Shown: in pieces, positions 27,515 to 33,416 of the stretch
How the letters are laid out: the number at the start of each line of letters is the position of its first letter
How positions within the stretch are numbered: position 1 is the stretch's first letter
From: Candidatus Omnitrophota bacterium
Lineage (GTDB): Bacteria; Omnitrophota; Gorgyraeia; Zapsychrales; Zapsychraceae
Length of the DNA stretch: 43,444 bases
NCBI GenBank assembly: GCA_018062515.1
Contig: JAGOSC010000018.1
Location: 1 to 43,444 of the forward strand
Direction: 5' to 3'
Notes under the pieces: generated by a model
The model's database searches: none
Told to the model about the DNA's origin: nothing
Seen by the model: the letters and a program-made list of their open reading frames with translations, nothing else
Translations under genes and position numbers: made by a program

Positions 27515-27544
27515 AACCCTTATAACTTTTCAGTTACAAGGGTT
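27515..27544 (-). terminator. Rho-independent terminator after the BrnT/BrnA-like pair
   Basis: A 13-bp stem with one G-U pair (AACCCTTATAACT with AGTTACAAGGGTT) and a 4-nt loop is followed on the minus strand by TTTTATTTGA. It closes the transcript of the antitoxin-like gene. Its core CTTATAAC-N6-GTTACAAG closely resembles the operator at 32884. Confidence 0.75.
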
Positions 27545-27551
27545 AAATTTA

Positions 27552-27590
27552 AAGGTCGCTGGCTGAAGAAGGTTCGAACTTGTTGGACAA
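27552..27590 (-). repeat. Degraded tRNA-3'-end-like remnant
   Basis: The minus strand reads CAACAAGTTCGAACC then TTCTTCAGCCAGCGACC: a TTCGAAC T-loop plus an acceptor-like end. It lies immediately before the terminator at 27515, the same order as tRNA-His and its terminator at 29070-29195. The T-stem no longer pairs, so it is not a functional tRNA. Confidence 0.45.
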
Positions 27591-27611
27591 CTTCTTCTTT
27601 TCATCTTTAAT

Positions 27612-27866
27612 TTACATAGATTCAGCAACTCTATGAATAACTTCTGATATATATGATTGATACGGTATACCTTTCTTATCAGCCATCTTCTTAATACGGT
27701 TAATATCATGACTATTAACACGAATCGTTAATGTTGTATCTTTTTTTCTAGAGGCGATTGAGTCGGCGACATCCTTTAATTCTTTTCCGGAGACAGCGAC
27801 AAATTCATCCCGCTCAATAGCCGTCATGATTTCTTTTTCTTCAGAATTTAATTTCATCTTTTTCAT
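27612..27866 (-). CDS. Antitoxin-like protein (CopG/BrnA-type)
   Basis: This 84-aa protein has an acidic helical N-terminus and a C-terminal ribbon-helix-helix-like segment: TTLTIRVNSHDINRIKKMA then KKGIPYQSYISEVIHRV. That pattern, R-V-x-x-x-D-x-x-x-I-K-x-x-A followed by G-x-x-Y-Q-x-x-I, is usual for CopG-type antitoxins that bind DNA and neutralise a toxin. The ribosome site (AGGAG) lies in the end of the upstream toxin gene and the gap is 1 bp, so the two are coupled. The toxin-first order is typical of BrnT/BrnA. Confidence 0.8.
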   Translation of the reverse strand: MKKMKLNSEEKEIMTAIERDEFVAVSGKELKDVADSIASRKKDTTLTIRVNSHDINRIKKMADKKGIPYQSYISEVIHRVAESM

Positions 27867-27867
27867 T

Positions 27868-28122
27868 TTATTTTTCTCCTAAATATTTTTTAGTATGTTT
27901 CCGACTTGGAAAAGCTGTTTTTAAAAAGAAAAAATCTTTCTCATTCACATAAGGAACAACCCAAACATATTTATTAAAATCAAACAACATAAGTTTTTGA
28001 TGCGTTTTCTTAATATGATCTTCGATACCGATAAACCGAGAGTTAATTAATTGCTCAAAAGTTATATTTCTCGTCTTTTTTAATTCAATATTCTTCTTAG
28101 GATCCCACCGAAGCTCCTTCAT
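27868..28122 (-). CDS. BrnT-like toxin
   Basis: This 84-aa protein resembles small RelE/BrnT-fold ribonuclease toxins: LRWDPKKNIELKKTRNITF, a central strand pair ending KYVWVVPYVNE, and a C-terminal FLKTAFPSRKHTKKYL motif with conserved R, K and Y. It would cleave mRNA, with the next gene as antitoxin. No Shine-Dalgarno sequence precedes the ATG. The AT-rich upstream stretch has an imperfect inverted repeat around TTACAATTGTTA (28140-28151), a possible autorepression site. The family name is by resemblance. Confidence 0.72.
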   Translation of the reverse strand: MKELRWDPKKNIELKKTRNITFEQLINSRFIGIEDHIKKTHQKLMLFDFNKYVWVVPYVNEKDFFFLKTAFPSRKHTKKYLGEK

Positions 28123-28189
28123 AAGACAAACATATCATATTACAATTGTTATTACAAACGTAAATTCACATAGAATTAAAATAAATAAA

Positions 28190-28222
28190 AACTCTCTGCA
28201 ACCTATTAGGTTACAGAGAGTT
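28190..28222 (-). terminator. Rho-independent terminator after the Zeta/partner genes
   Basis: A 15-bp stem (AACTCTCTGCAACCT with AGGTTACAGAGAGTT, one wobble) has a 3-nt loop and is followed on the minus strand by TTTTTATTTATTTTA. It ends the Zeta-like operon. The stem is closely related to those at 17739 and 29070. Confidence 0.82.
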
Positions 28223-28228
28223 GTGAAT

Positions 28229-28262
28229 TAGTGGGGTGGCTGGCTAAAGAAAGTTAGGACCT
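28229..28262 (-). repeat. Degraded tRNA-3'-end-like remnant overlapping the small gene's 3' end
   Basis: GGGGTGGCTGGCT on the plus strand copies the acceptor end of tRNA-His (GGGGTGGCT at 29120-29128). It lies next to a terminator related to the one that follows tRNA-His. The neighbouring T-arm region has decayed (GTTAGGACC where the real gene has CTCGAACCGG). The stop codon of the 55-aa gene lies inside it. Confidence 0.45.
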
Positions 28263-28421
28263 CTTTAATTGACTCGCGGGGACTTTAACAACTTTTCCAT
28301 TTCGCCAAATAATCGCCGGTTCTCCTCTCATTTTCTTTTCAGCTAATACCTTCCGAACAGCGCTTCGCATTGCCTTTCCCGCTTTATTCAAAAGCGCTGC
28401 ATTAGATTTAAGTTTTAGCAT
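28254..28421 (-). CDS. Small probable antitoxin downstream of the Zeta-like toxin
   Basis: This 55-aa basic protein overlaps the end of the Zeta-like gene by 14 bp in another frame. GGAGAATGGAA provides a ribosome site before its ATG. The C-terminal half (KKMRGEPAIIWRNGKVVKVP) matches a pattern I know from small antitoxins next to Zeta-type kinases: G-x-P-x-x-x-W-R/K-x-G-K-V-V-x-I-P. The overlap suggests coupling. The antitoxin role is inferred from pattern and position. Confidence 0.65.
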   Translation of the reverse strand: MLKLKSNAALLNKAGKAMRSAVRKVLAEKKMRGEPAIIWRNGKVVKVPASQLKRS

Positions 28422-28986
28422 TTCCATTCTCCATTAAGTGTTGATATAGAAATTTATTTAAGATTTGTAATTTACCCTGATCACATTTAGCTATTTCGAT
28501 TGGCTCCAAACCTGAATTATCAAATAAAAACCATGATTGCGCTAAAGGCATATATAAGTTTATAAAATTCTTCCAACTTCTATGAAAACGCCGCTTAATA
28601 TCGACCGTTGGCACATGATGGCCGCCTTCTTTAACGCGCTGTTTAATCCGTTGTTGCGCCAACTGAGCACTTGGAATACTTAAATAAAAAATTGTGATAT
28701 TGTATCCTTTAACTCTAGCTTCTTTAAGTAAGGATAAATATGTCTTTCCGGAAAGTGTCGATTCAAAAGCAAAATCGACTTTTTCTTTAAGAAATTGATT
28801 AATCTGTTCTATTAAAAGTTTGCCAGCTTTGATTTGAACTTTTGTGGGAGAAAAAGGAGCAAGCCCTAAAGCAATTAAATCCGCATTAATAAAATTAGTA
28901 CAGTGCGCGAATTTCGGTAAAAATTCTTTCGCAAATGTCGTTTTCCCCGCGCCGTTGGGTCCAGCAATAACATACAAATTAGACAT
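28408..28986 (-). CDS. Zeta toxin-like P-loop kinase
   Basis: This 192-aa kinase has a Walker A loop GPNGAGKTT (9-17), N34-A-D36 (NADLIA), FESTLSG with E75, and the R-I-K-Q-R-V-K-x-G-G-H-H-V-P motif followed by D-I-x-R-R-F-x-R-S. These are hallmarks of the Zeta toxin family, whose well-studied members phosphorylate UDP-GlcNAc and block wall synthesis. Small chromosomal members like this have unproven targets. No epsilon-type antitoxin lies upstream; instead a small gene overlaps its end. The ATG at 28986 lacks a Shine-Dalgarno sequence. Confidence 0.85.
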   Translation of the reverse strand: MSNLYVIAGPNGAGKTTFAKEFLPKFAHCTNFINADLIALGLAPFSPTKVQIKAGKLLIEQINQFLKEKVDFAFESTLSGKTYLSLLKEARVKGYNITIFYLSIPSAQLAQQRIKQRVKEGGHHVPTVDIKRRFHRSWKNFINLYMPLAQSWFLFDNSGLEPIEIAKCDQGKLQILNKFLYQHLMENGNAKT

Positions 28987-29069
28987 AAATAAAGTTTATC
29001 ATAAAGTAATTTTATTTGTAGAATCAAATACGATTAAAAAAATTCTAACGAACTTCGGGGACTAAAATA

Positions 29070-29102
29070 AAACCTCTGTAACTTATTAAATTACAGAGAT
29101 TT
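29070..29102 (-). terminator. Rho-independent terminator after tRNA-His
   Basis: An imperfect stem (CTCTGTAACTT with AAATTACAGAG) is followed on the minus strand by TTTTATTTTAG, about 17 bp after the tRNA-His 3' end. It belongs to the same stem family as 17739 and 28190. Confidence 0.72.
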
Positions 29103-29118
29103 ATATTATCGAAAAAAA

Positions 29119-29195
29119 TGGGGTGGCTAACCGGGCTCGAACCGGCGACGTCCTGAACCACAATCAGGTGTTCTACCAACTGAACTATAGCCACC
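29119..29195 (-). tRNA. tRNA-His (anticodon GTG)
   Basis: The minus strand folds into a complete cloverleaf. Acceptor GTGGCTA pairs with TAGCCAC and an extra 5' G(-1) faces discriminator C73, which is the histidine-specific feature. The D-arm is GTTCAGTTGGTAGAAC, the anticodon loop is TTGTGGT, and the T-arm holds GGTTCGAGCC. The 3' CCA is encoded. A terminator follows at 29070. Partial copies of its 3' end lie at 28229, 27552 and 23366. Confidence 0.95.
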
Positions 29196-29353
29196 ACATA
29201 TATTTTTTACGTCTGATCTATCGGGGATATTTTGACTTGAATCTTGAGCGGTGATTTACCTACACAGCGCAACAATTTTAACATAATTTATTTTAAGCGC
29301 AATTAATTCTTTTGAGCCGCGTCGGGCGCGATAACCGCCCTTTAAAAGGGAAT

Positions 29354-29809
29354 TTAAGTTAAATATGGATTTATCCATTGTCTAAAAAGTTTAAGGCCTT
29401 CCGACGGAACAACGATCGGAAAATCGACCAAGGATGATAGGCCGCTTTTCATAAAATCGCGGGTATTCCATGTTACAAATACTGAAACCTCGGCTAAATG
29501 CGCAGCGCAAAGAATTGAAGCATCTCCCTTAGATAGTTTCTGTAAAAAAGGTTTCATTTGATTCGTCGTCGGGTTGGATACCATCTCTGGGTTGAGATTT
29601 TTCCAAAGTTTCCGGTTTTCCTGGATAAGCTCAGGAAATTTGACCGCTAAAACACGGTCCGACTCAACAATAACCTCTTCAGAAACGACCATCCGAATTA
29701 CACCAGCTTCCGCCAATCGTATCAGCTCTCCCGCGACACCATCAGAAGAAAGCAAAGCCGCTATATACACGCTCATATCAAAAAAAATTCTGTACTGAGA
29801 AATAGCCAT
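29354..29809 (-). CDS. PIN-domain ribonuclease (VapC-like toxin)
   Basis: This 151-aa PIN domain has acidic residues at the expected places: D11 (FFDMSVYIAAL), E45 (SEEVIVE), D96 (SKGDASILCAA) and D118 (TWNTRDF). It should be a Mg2+-dependent RNA endonuclease. Its ATG directly follows the stop of the AbrB-like gene (TAGATG), the usual antitoxin-toxin arrangement. Neighbouring toxin-antitoxin modules point to a hot spot. The C-terminal tail is longer than in minimal VapC. Confidence 0.87.
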   Translation of the reverse strand: MAISQYRIFFDMSVYIAALLSSDGVAGELIRLAEAGVIRMVVSEEVIVESDRVLAVKFPELIQENRKLWKNLNPEMVSNPTTNQMKPFLQKLSKGDASILCAAHLAEVSVFVTWNTRDFMKSGLSSLVDFPIVVPSEGLKLFRQWINPYLT

Positions 29810-30049
29810 CTAGACCTTGCGTCGATCTTGCTTCAAATCCTTCAAAAGGGCCGATAAAGAAATTCCTTTTTCCTCTGCTGCTTTTGAAAATTTTGATGAA
29901 ACCGATTCGAAAACTGAAGGTTTGGGAGTTAACAAAATCCCGTCCCCCACCCTCACAACGGATAACAAAGAATCTTTAGATAAATGAAGCGATTCCCGAA
30001 TATCGGCGGGAATGGTGACCTGGCCTTTTTCTCTCATGCGCGTAACCAT
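29810..30049 (-). CDS. AbrB/SpoVT-type antitoxin
   Basis: This 79-aa protein has a swapped-hairpin AbrB DNA-binding domain at 1-46 (MREKGQVTIPADIRESLHL), as in MazE and VapB antitoxins. A helical C-terminal tail (about 50-79) would wrap the PIN toxin encoded immediately downstream. The autoregulatory site is likely in the 80 bp upstream, but I see no clear palindrome there. Confidence 0.87.
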   Translation of the reverse strand: MVTRMREKGQVTIPADIRESLHLSKDSLLSVVRVGDGILLTPKPSVFESVSSKFSKAAEEKGISLSALLKDLKQDRRKV

Positions 30050-30129
30050 AATGTCTCCTTATTTCCTACTATTTCCAACTTTCCTACTCAAGGATACCAT
30101 GTGAATTCCGGCATTTCAATGATTATATC

Positions 30130-31083
30130 TTACTTCTTCGGTTCTTGAGCCTCATCCGGCGAAACAATCGCCCCTTGGAACGGAATTTGCAAATCATCCA
30201 GACGGAAATCACTTAATTTTCGTTTAAATGAAAAACCCGCTTCCAACCGCAAATCCTGATTTCCTTCGCCTTCCTGAGCCAACTGATTGACAATAATCGC
30301 GGCTGAATTATTGACTTGGCTGGCGTTTATTTTGATCTTCCCATACACCGATAATTCCTTATTCAAAACAGCAAGATTAACTGTCAACTGCTCAACACCT
30401 TTTTGATCGCGCACACTGACAATGCCTTGCGAATCTTGACTGGAAAGGTCCGTCCAGCCCTTGGCTGAAATTTGATTGTTCACGAACGGTGTATTTTTGA
30501 CATTCATGGTCCCGTCGAGATTGAACTTTGTTTGACTGGTTCTGAGCGGAAATTTTACATCCGTTAATTGGCCGTTCAAATGAGAAATTTCCACCGTCAC
30601 CGGTTGTTCCGCACCTTTATTGACATAATTTAATAGGCCATCGTTAACTATAATTTTTTGAATATGATAAATATATTTTTGGACAAGCGGATTTTCCGAC
30701 GGGACAAACGCCTCAATCCCTACCGGAACTGTTGTTTCCGTCGATGTTACGGATGCAGCCACGGCTTGCTGACTAATCATCATCGTCGGATTAATCAATT
30801 CTATTTCACTGATTTCGATGTTGTTTTCGAAAATTGTTTTCGGATTGAACTGAACATACATGCGTTTAACCGAAAGAAAATCACCGACATTCAGGTTGAC
30901 CACCCTAAATCCAAAAGGAAAATGATAAAGGACATGCCCTACTTGAACGGGCTGATGAAGAGCTTCACTTAGTTTGGTTTGAATAAAATTTCTCGACGTG
31001 AATTGAACATACACAATTAATCCGGCAAGGATAATGATCATCGTGATGATTAAGAACTTGACGAGTTTTTTTATTGTTTTCAT
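30130..31083 (-). CDS. AsmA-like (DUF748-type) membrane-anchored protein
   Basis: This 317-aa protein has one N-terminal membrane helix (about 8-27), then a periplasmic beta-rich region. The segment SRNFIQTKLSEALHQPVQVGHV and the later VKRMYVQFNPKTIFENNIEISEIELINP match the start of AsmA/DUF748 proteins, which form lipid-carrying grooves between membranes. It is short for this family, which often exceeds 500 aa, so it is either a minimal form or truncated. It stands between the PIN/AbrB pair and the tRNA-Arg cluster. Confidence 0.78.
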   Translation of the reverse strand: MKTIKKLVKFLIITMIIILAGLIVYVQFTSRNFIQTKLSEALHQPVQVGHVLYHFPFGFRVVNLNVGDFLSVKRMYVQFNPKTIFENNIEISEIELINPTMMISQQAVAASVTSTETTVPVGIEAFVPSENPLVQKYIYHIQKIIVNDGLLNYVNKGAEQPVTVEISHLNGQLTDVKFPLRTSQTKFNLDGTMNVKNTPFVNNQISAKGWTDLSSQDSQGIVSVRDQKGVEQLTVNLAVLNKELSVYGKIKINASQVNNSAAIIVNQLAQEGEGNQDLRLEAGFSFKRKLSDFRLDDLQIPFQGAIVSPDEAQEPKK

Positions 31084-31098
31084 AAGATCCTCTTAAAA

Positions 31099-31236
31099 TG
31101 GTGACCCCGGCACGAATCGAACGTGCGACCCACAGCTTAGAAGGCTGTTGCTCTATCCATTCCCGACATTCGTTTCACTCAGTCGGGACTCCGACCTCGA
31201 GCGTTAGCGAGAGTGTCGGAGCTGAACTATGGCCCA
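31099..31236 (-). pseudogene. tRNA-Arg copy split in the D-loop by a two-hairpin repeat
   Basis: The 3' part (31099-31159, 61 bp) is identical to the intact tRNA-Arg at 31268, including anticodon TCT and CCA. A 62-bp insert (31160-31221) interrupts the D-loop. The remaining 5' part (GGGCCATAGTTCAG) is diverged and no longer pairs well with the acceptor 3' strand (three or more mismatches). It is therefore treated as non-functional. No bacterial intron type fits a 62-bp D-loop insert. Confidence 0.8.
31160..31221. repeat. Two-hairpin repeat element, copy A
   Basis: The element has two adjacent 7-bp stems: TCCCGAC/GTCGGGA around 14 nt, then CTCCGAC/GTCGGAG around a loop with an inner CTCG/CGAG stem. 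A roughly 90% identical copy (63 bp) lies at 31667-31729 beside the GIY-YIG gene. Here it sits inside a tRNA-Arg D-loop. Confidence 0.85.
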
Positions 31237-31267
31237 CTCATTATTCCTAATTTTAAGTATCAAAGTA

Positions 31268-31344
31268 TGGTGACCCCGGCACGAATCGAACGTGCGACCC
31301 ACAGCTTAGAAGGCTGTTGCTCTATCCAACTGAGCTACGGGGCC
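31268..31344 (-). tRNA. tRNA-Arg (anticodon TCT)
   Basis: This is an intact 77-nt cloverleaf on the minus strand: acceptor GGCCCCG with CGGGGTC, D-arm AGCTCAGTTGGATAGAGC, anticodon arm CAGCCTTCTAAGCTG with anticodon TCT, T-arm CACGTTCGATTCGTG and encoded CCA. Its 5' end lies 2 bp after the GIY-YIG stop codon, so both probably share a transcript. A split copy lies just downstream. Confidence 0.95.
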
Positions 31345-31346
31345 AC

Positions 31347-31646
31347 TTAATTTTTAAACAAGGCTTCAGGCGCCTTATTCATATTTTTTAATGTAATAAC
31401 GCCGCTATTAACAATTTTTTGTAAATAATCTTTTCGTTTCAGTCGCTTTAATTTATATTCAATACTTCTGGCTATTTTTATATCCAAAAATTCTGTCTTA
31501 AAAACCAACTTTAAGGGCATTAATCTTTTTGTAGAATAAACTTCCCCTGCATTATGTTTCCTAACTCTTTCATTAATATTCGTAGTGCTGCCGACGTAAT
31601 ACTTACCATTTCTTTCACTTTCAAGAATGTAAACATGTGCTGGCAT
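31347..31646 (-). CDS. GIY-YIG nuclease (YhbQ/UPF0213-like)
   Basis: This 99-aa single-domain GIY-YIG endonuclease has VYI at 5-7 and YVG at 17-19 as the GIY...YIG elements. Arg in NINERVRKHN, a conserved HNAGEVYSTK strand, and the catalytic-type Glu in SIEYKLKRLKRKDY follow. The start at 31646 is chosen because the family begins with M-x-x-x-V-Y-I-L; the longer frame to 31706 translates the hairpin repeat. AGGAG lies about 14 bp upstream. It has no DNA-binding extra domain, so any target specificity would come from the domain itself or a partner. Its stop lies 2 bp from tRNA-Arg. Confidence 0.88.
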   Translation of the reverse strand: MPAHVYILESERNGKYYVGSTTNINERVRKHNAGEVYSTKRLMPLKLVFKTEFLDIKIARSIEYKLKRLKRKDYLQKIVNSGVITLKNMNKAPEALFKN

Positions 31647-31666
31647 AAAATTATCTACTTCTCCTA

Positions 31667-31729
31667 TCCCGACATTCGTTTTCAACTCAGTCGGGACTCC
31701 GACCACGAGCGTTCGCGAGGGTGTCGGAG
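31667..31729. repeat. Two-hairpin repeat element, copy C
   Basis: This 63-bp copy of the element at 31160 differs by a 2-nt indel and three substitutions, while both 7-bp stems (TCCCGAC/GTCGGGA and CTCCGAC/GTCGGAG) are intact. Stem conservation despite loop change suggests the structure matters. It abuts a 12-bp tRNA-Arg 5' fragment and precedes the GIY-YIG gene. Confidence 0.85.
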
Positions 31730-31856
31730 CGGGGCCACTTATAGATTATATTTTGTTATATATATTAATATAAGTCACTCGTTATGCAACACTATTTTTC
31801 GGGCACAAAATCCCCCATAAAGACACCTTGACTGTTATTCAAATATGCTTATAAAG

Positions 31857-32267
31857 CTAACGTTTGGGCAAATTATTATTTACAAACTCCAAAAACCGTT
31901 CACAATCCTTGAAAATTTTCTCGGCCTCGGATTTGTAAACCAACCGATCTTCGTATTCCGCCATATTTTTCATGCGTAAAATTCTTACGATGCGATTAGC
32001 ATTAGTGCCAAATTCTTCCGTAATTTTAATTGTCTTAAAAAGAGCGGCCGCATCATTATGATTTTCCCCGCTGTGACGTCTTCCCAAAAAATAAACGCAC
32101 ATAGCATCACAAGCCGCGATACAAGAATGGATGGTGTTGATGGCGGCGGCGTTCCACTCCTGCTCCTGCATCGAACGAAGAGCGGCATTATAACATTCTC
32201 CCGATCGTTTAAGATAATTCGTGTATTGGGCTTTGCTGACATCTTTTGTCTTGAATTTTGATGTCAT
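31857..32267 (-). CDS. HEPN-domain protein (MNT/HEPN toxin-antitoxin partner)
   Basis: This 136-aa all-helical protein fits HEPN domains paired with minimal nucleotidyltransferases: LKRSGECYNAALRSMQEQEWNAAA, a C-rich second helix, and the polar motif RRHSGENH that resembles the HEPN R-x4-6-H RNase motif. Its start overlaps the stop of the nucleotidyltransferase gene by 4 bp (ATGA), confirming the pair. In studied HEPN/MNT systems the HEPN protein is an RNase toxin and the MNT neutralises it by adding AMP; that reaction is assumed here from the family. Confidence 0.8.
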   Translation of the reverse strand: MTSKFKTKDVSKAQYTNYLKRSGECYNAALRSMQEQEWNAAAINTIHSCIAACDAMCVYFLGRRHSGENHNDAAALFKTIKITEEFGTNANRIVRILRMKNMAEYEDRLVYKSEAEKIFKDCERFLEFVNNNLPKR

Positions 32268-32872
32268 CTTTTAATTTTTCCAATCGGGTATAATTGAATT
32301 CCCTGCTCTATCTCGGAAATAACCTCCAAATTCTTTTTTTCATTGTGCTCTCTTTCAGTGAGAATATATGGAGCCAGGCGATTGCCGAATATGTCTAAAC
32401 ATTCAGCACTCAGTCTTTCGATTGATTCCTCCAGCACCTTTTGACTTTTAATATTTTTGACCAGAATAAAAAGATCAATGTCGCTGTCTGGTTTTTCTTT
32501 TGCTTTCGCAATAGAGCCAAATAACACAGCATTTATAATATGAGATTTAGGAAGATGTTTTATAATCACACGTTTTAATTCCGACAAAGGATCGGATACG
32601 GCATTCAGATTTTTCATCAACTGTTCTAGTGTTTTAAAAGCGAGACTCTTGTGGTTTACCTGCCACAAATGTGCCTTTCCAATCACCGCATAATGAACCA
32701 GATTCATATCGGCCAATTCCCGCATGGCTCGGTTTACACTCATATGTGAAATTCCCAGAATAGAAGCAATCTCTCGTTCACTCATCGAGGCTTCATGCTT
32801 AAGCAAAAATTCCACAATTTTAAATTTGGCCTCGGATTTAATTAAATTCAACAAAGATTCATGAAACCGCAC
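32264..32872 (-). CDS. Minimal nucleotidyltransferase with N-terminal winged helix
   Basis: This is a 202-aa two-domain protein. A winged helix-turn-helix (about 10-75: SEREIASILGISHMSVNRAM) is followed by a pol-beta-type nucleotidyltransferase core with G119-S120 and D131/D133 (LFGSIAKAKEKPDSDIDLF). The GTG start at 32872 is preferred, with GGAG 8 bp upstream; the in-frame TTG at 32878 is too close to that site. Most MNT antitoxins lack a DNA-binding domain, so the fusion suggests direct autoregulation, and a strong palindrome lies at 32884-32905. The HEPN toxin gene overlaps downstream. Confidence 0.85.
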   Translation of the reverse strand: MRFHESLLNLIKSEAKFKIVEFLLKHEASMSEREIASILGISHMSVNRAMRELADMNLVHYAVIGKAHLWQVNHKSLAFKTLEQLMKNLNAVSDPLSELKRVIIKHLPKSHIINAVLFGSIAKAKEKPDSDIDLFILVKNIKSQKVLEESIERLSAECLDIFGNRLAPYILTEREHNEKKNLEVISEIEQGIQLYPIGKIKR

Positions 32873-32883
32873 AGACAACTCTC

Positions 32884-32930
32884 CTTGTAACTATTATGTT
32901 ACAAGTGTATCACCAATGTTACATGTGTCA
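32884..32930 (-). promoter_or_regulatory. Promoter with CTTGTAAC-N6-GTTACAAG operator for the MNT/HEPN operon
   Basis: The palindrome (arms 8 bp, 32884-32905) lies 11 bp before the GTG start. A third half-site TGTAAC lies at 32916-32921. On the minus strand TTGACA, 16 bp, then TACACT form a promoter whose spacer holds the third half-site and whose start point would fall in the palindrome. Repression by the winged-helix protein is a natural reading. Confidence 0.7.
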
Positions 32931-32949
32931 AGCCTTGTCTGTCACAAAA

Positions 32950-32982
32950 AAATCCCGTTAGAAAACGATCCTAACGGGATTT
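32950..32982 (-). terminator. Rho-independent terminator after the giant polyprotein gene
   Basis: A 12-bp perfect stem (AAATCCCGTTAG with CTAACGGGATTT) around a 9-nt loop is followed on the minus strand by a T run (TTTTTTTGTG). It lies 140 bp after the polyprotein stop and separates it from the MNT/HEPN promoter. The rest of 32983-33122 is AT-rich with no gene. Confidence 0.88.
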
Positions 32983-33122
32983 CTTGAAAATTTCTAAATC
33001 CGAATATAAAAATTCGAAACAAATTCCAATATAAAATGTTTCAATGTTTAAAACGTTTTTCCGTTTACTTATCTATTTGAACATTCGAAATTGCTTCGGA
33101 TTTTGTATTTCGAAATTCGAGA

Positions 33123-33416
33123 TTATCTTAAAAAACTTAACTGATCTTGCTCAACATCTTCTAACTTCGCCTTTGGTTCATCACTTTGATATTCATGTTC
33201 AAAACTAAATTGAGTATCGGTCGGATTACCGTTCTCGTCGAGAAAACCGAGAATAAGAGGCATATTGCTGACCGGAACAATATTGATGATAACTGGAATA
33301 AACCCTTCAATATTTTTCATTAAATCCGACGGCTGTTGAATCATCGGCAATGGCACGCCACTTCCGTCGCGCTTGATCTGAAGATCCAATAAAGCCGGGT
33401 TCAAATCAATACCCCC
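33123..33416 (-). repeat. Conserved 97-aa C-terminal tail, copy 1
   Basis: The tail opens GGIDLNPALLDLQIKRDG and ends EQDQLSFLR. It is nearly identical to the tail encoded at 42014-42304, apart from a variable stretch before HEYQSDEPKAKL. It is hydrophobic in the middle (GFIPVIINIVPV). A role as a sorting, export or processing tag is inferred from its terminal position in two otherwise different proteins. Confidence 0.8.

Larger units (their letters stand above)
31338..31741 (-). mobile_element. Putative GIY-YIG/hairpin mobile unit inserted at tRNA-Arg
   Basis: A 12-bp direct repeat, CGGGGCCACTTA on the plus strand (the tRNA-Arg 5' end), occurs at 31338-31349 and 31730-31741. It flanks 380 bp holding the GIY-YIG gene and the two-hairpin repeat. 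The copy at 31338 belongs to an intact tRNA. The layout is what an insertion that restores its tRNA target would leave. A second hairpin copy inside another tRNA-Arg supports mobility. This class of element is inferred, not matched to a named family. Confidence 0.6.

Noticed and set aside
31099..31236. Reading the split tRNA-Arg as an intron-containing functional tRNA
   Set aside because: A 62-bp D-loop insert fits no bacterial tRNA intron, and the acceptor 5' strand no longer pairs with the 3' strand.
31647..31706. Extra 20 residues at the start of the GIY-YIG protein
   Set aside because: They are mostly a translation of the hairpin repeat; the family starts at MPAHVYILES.
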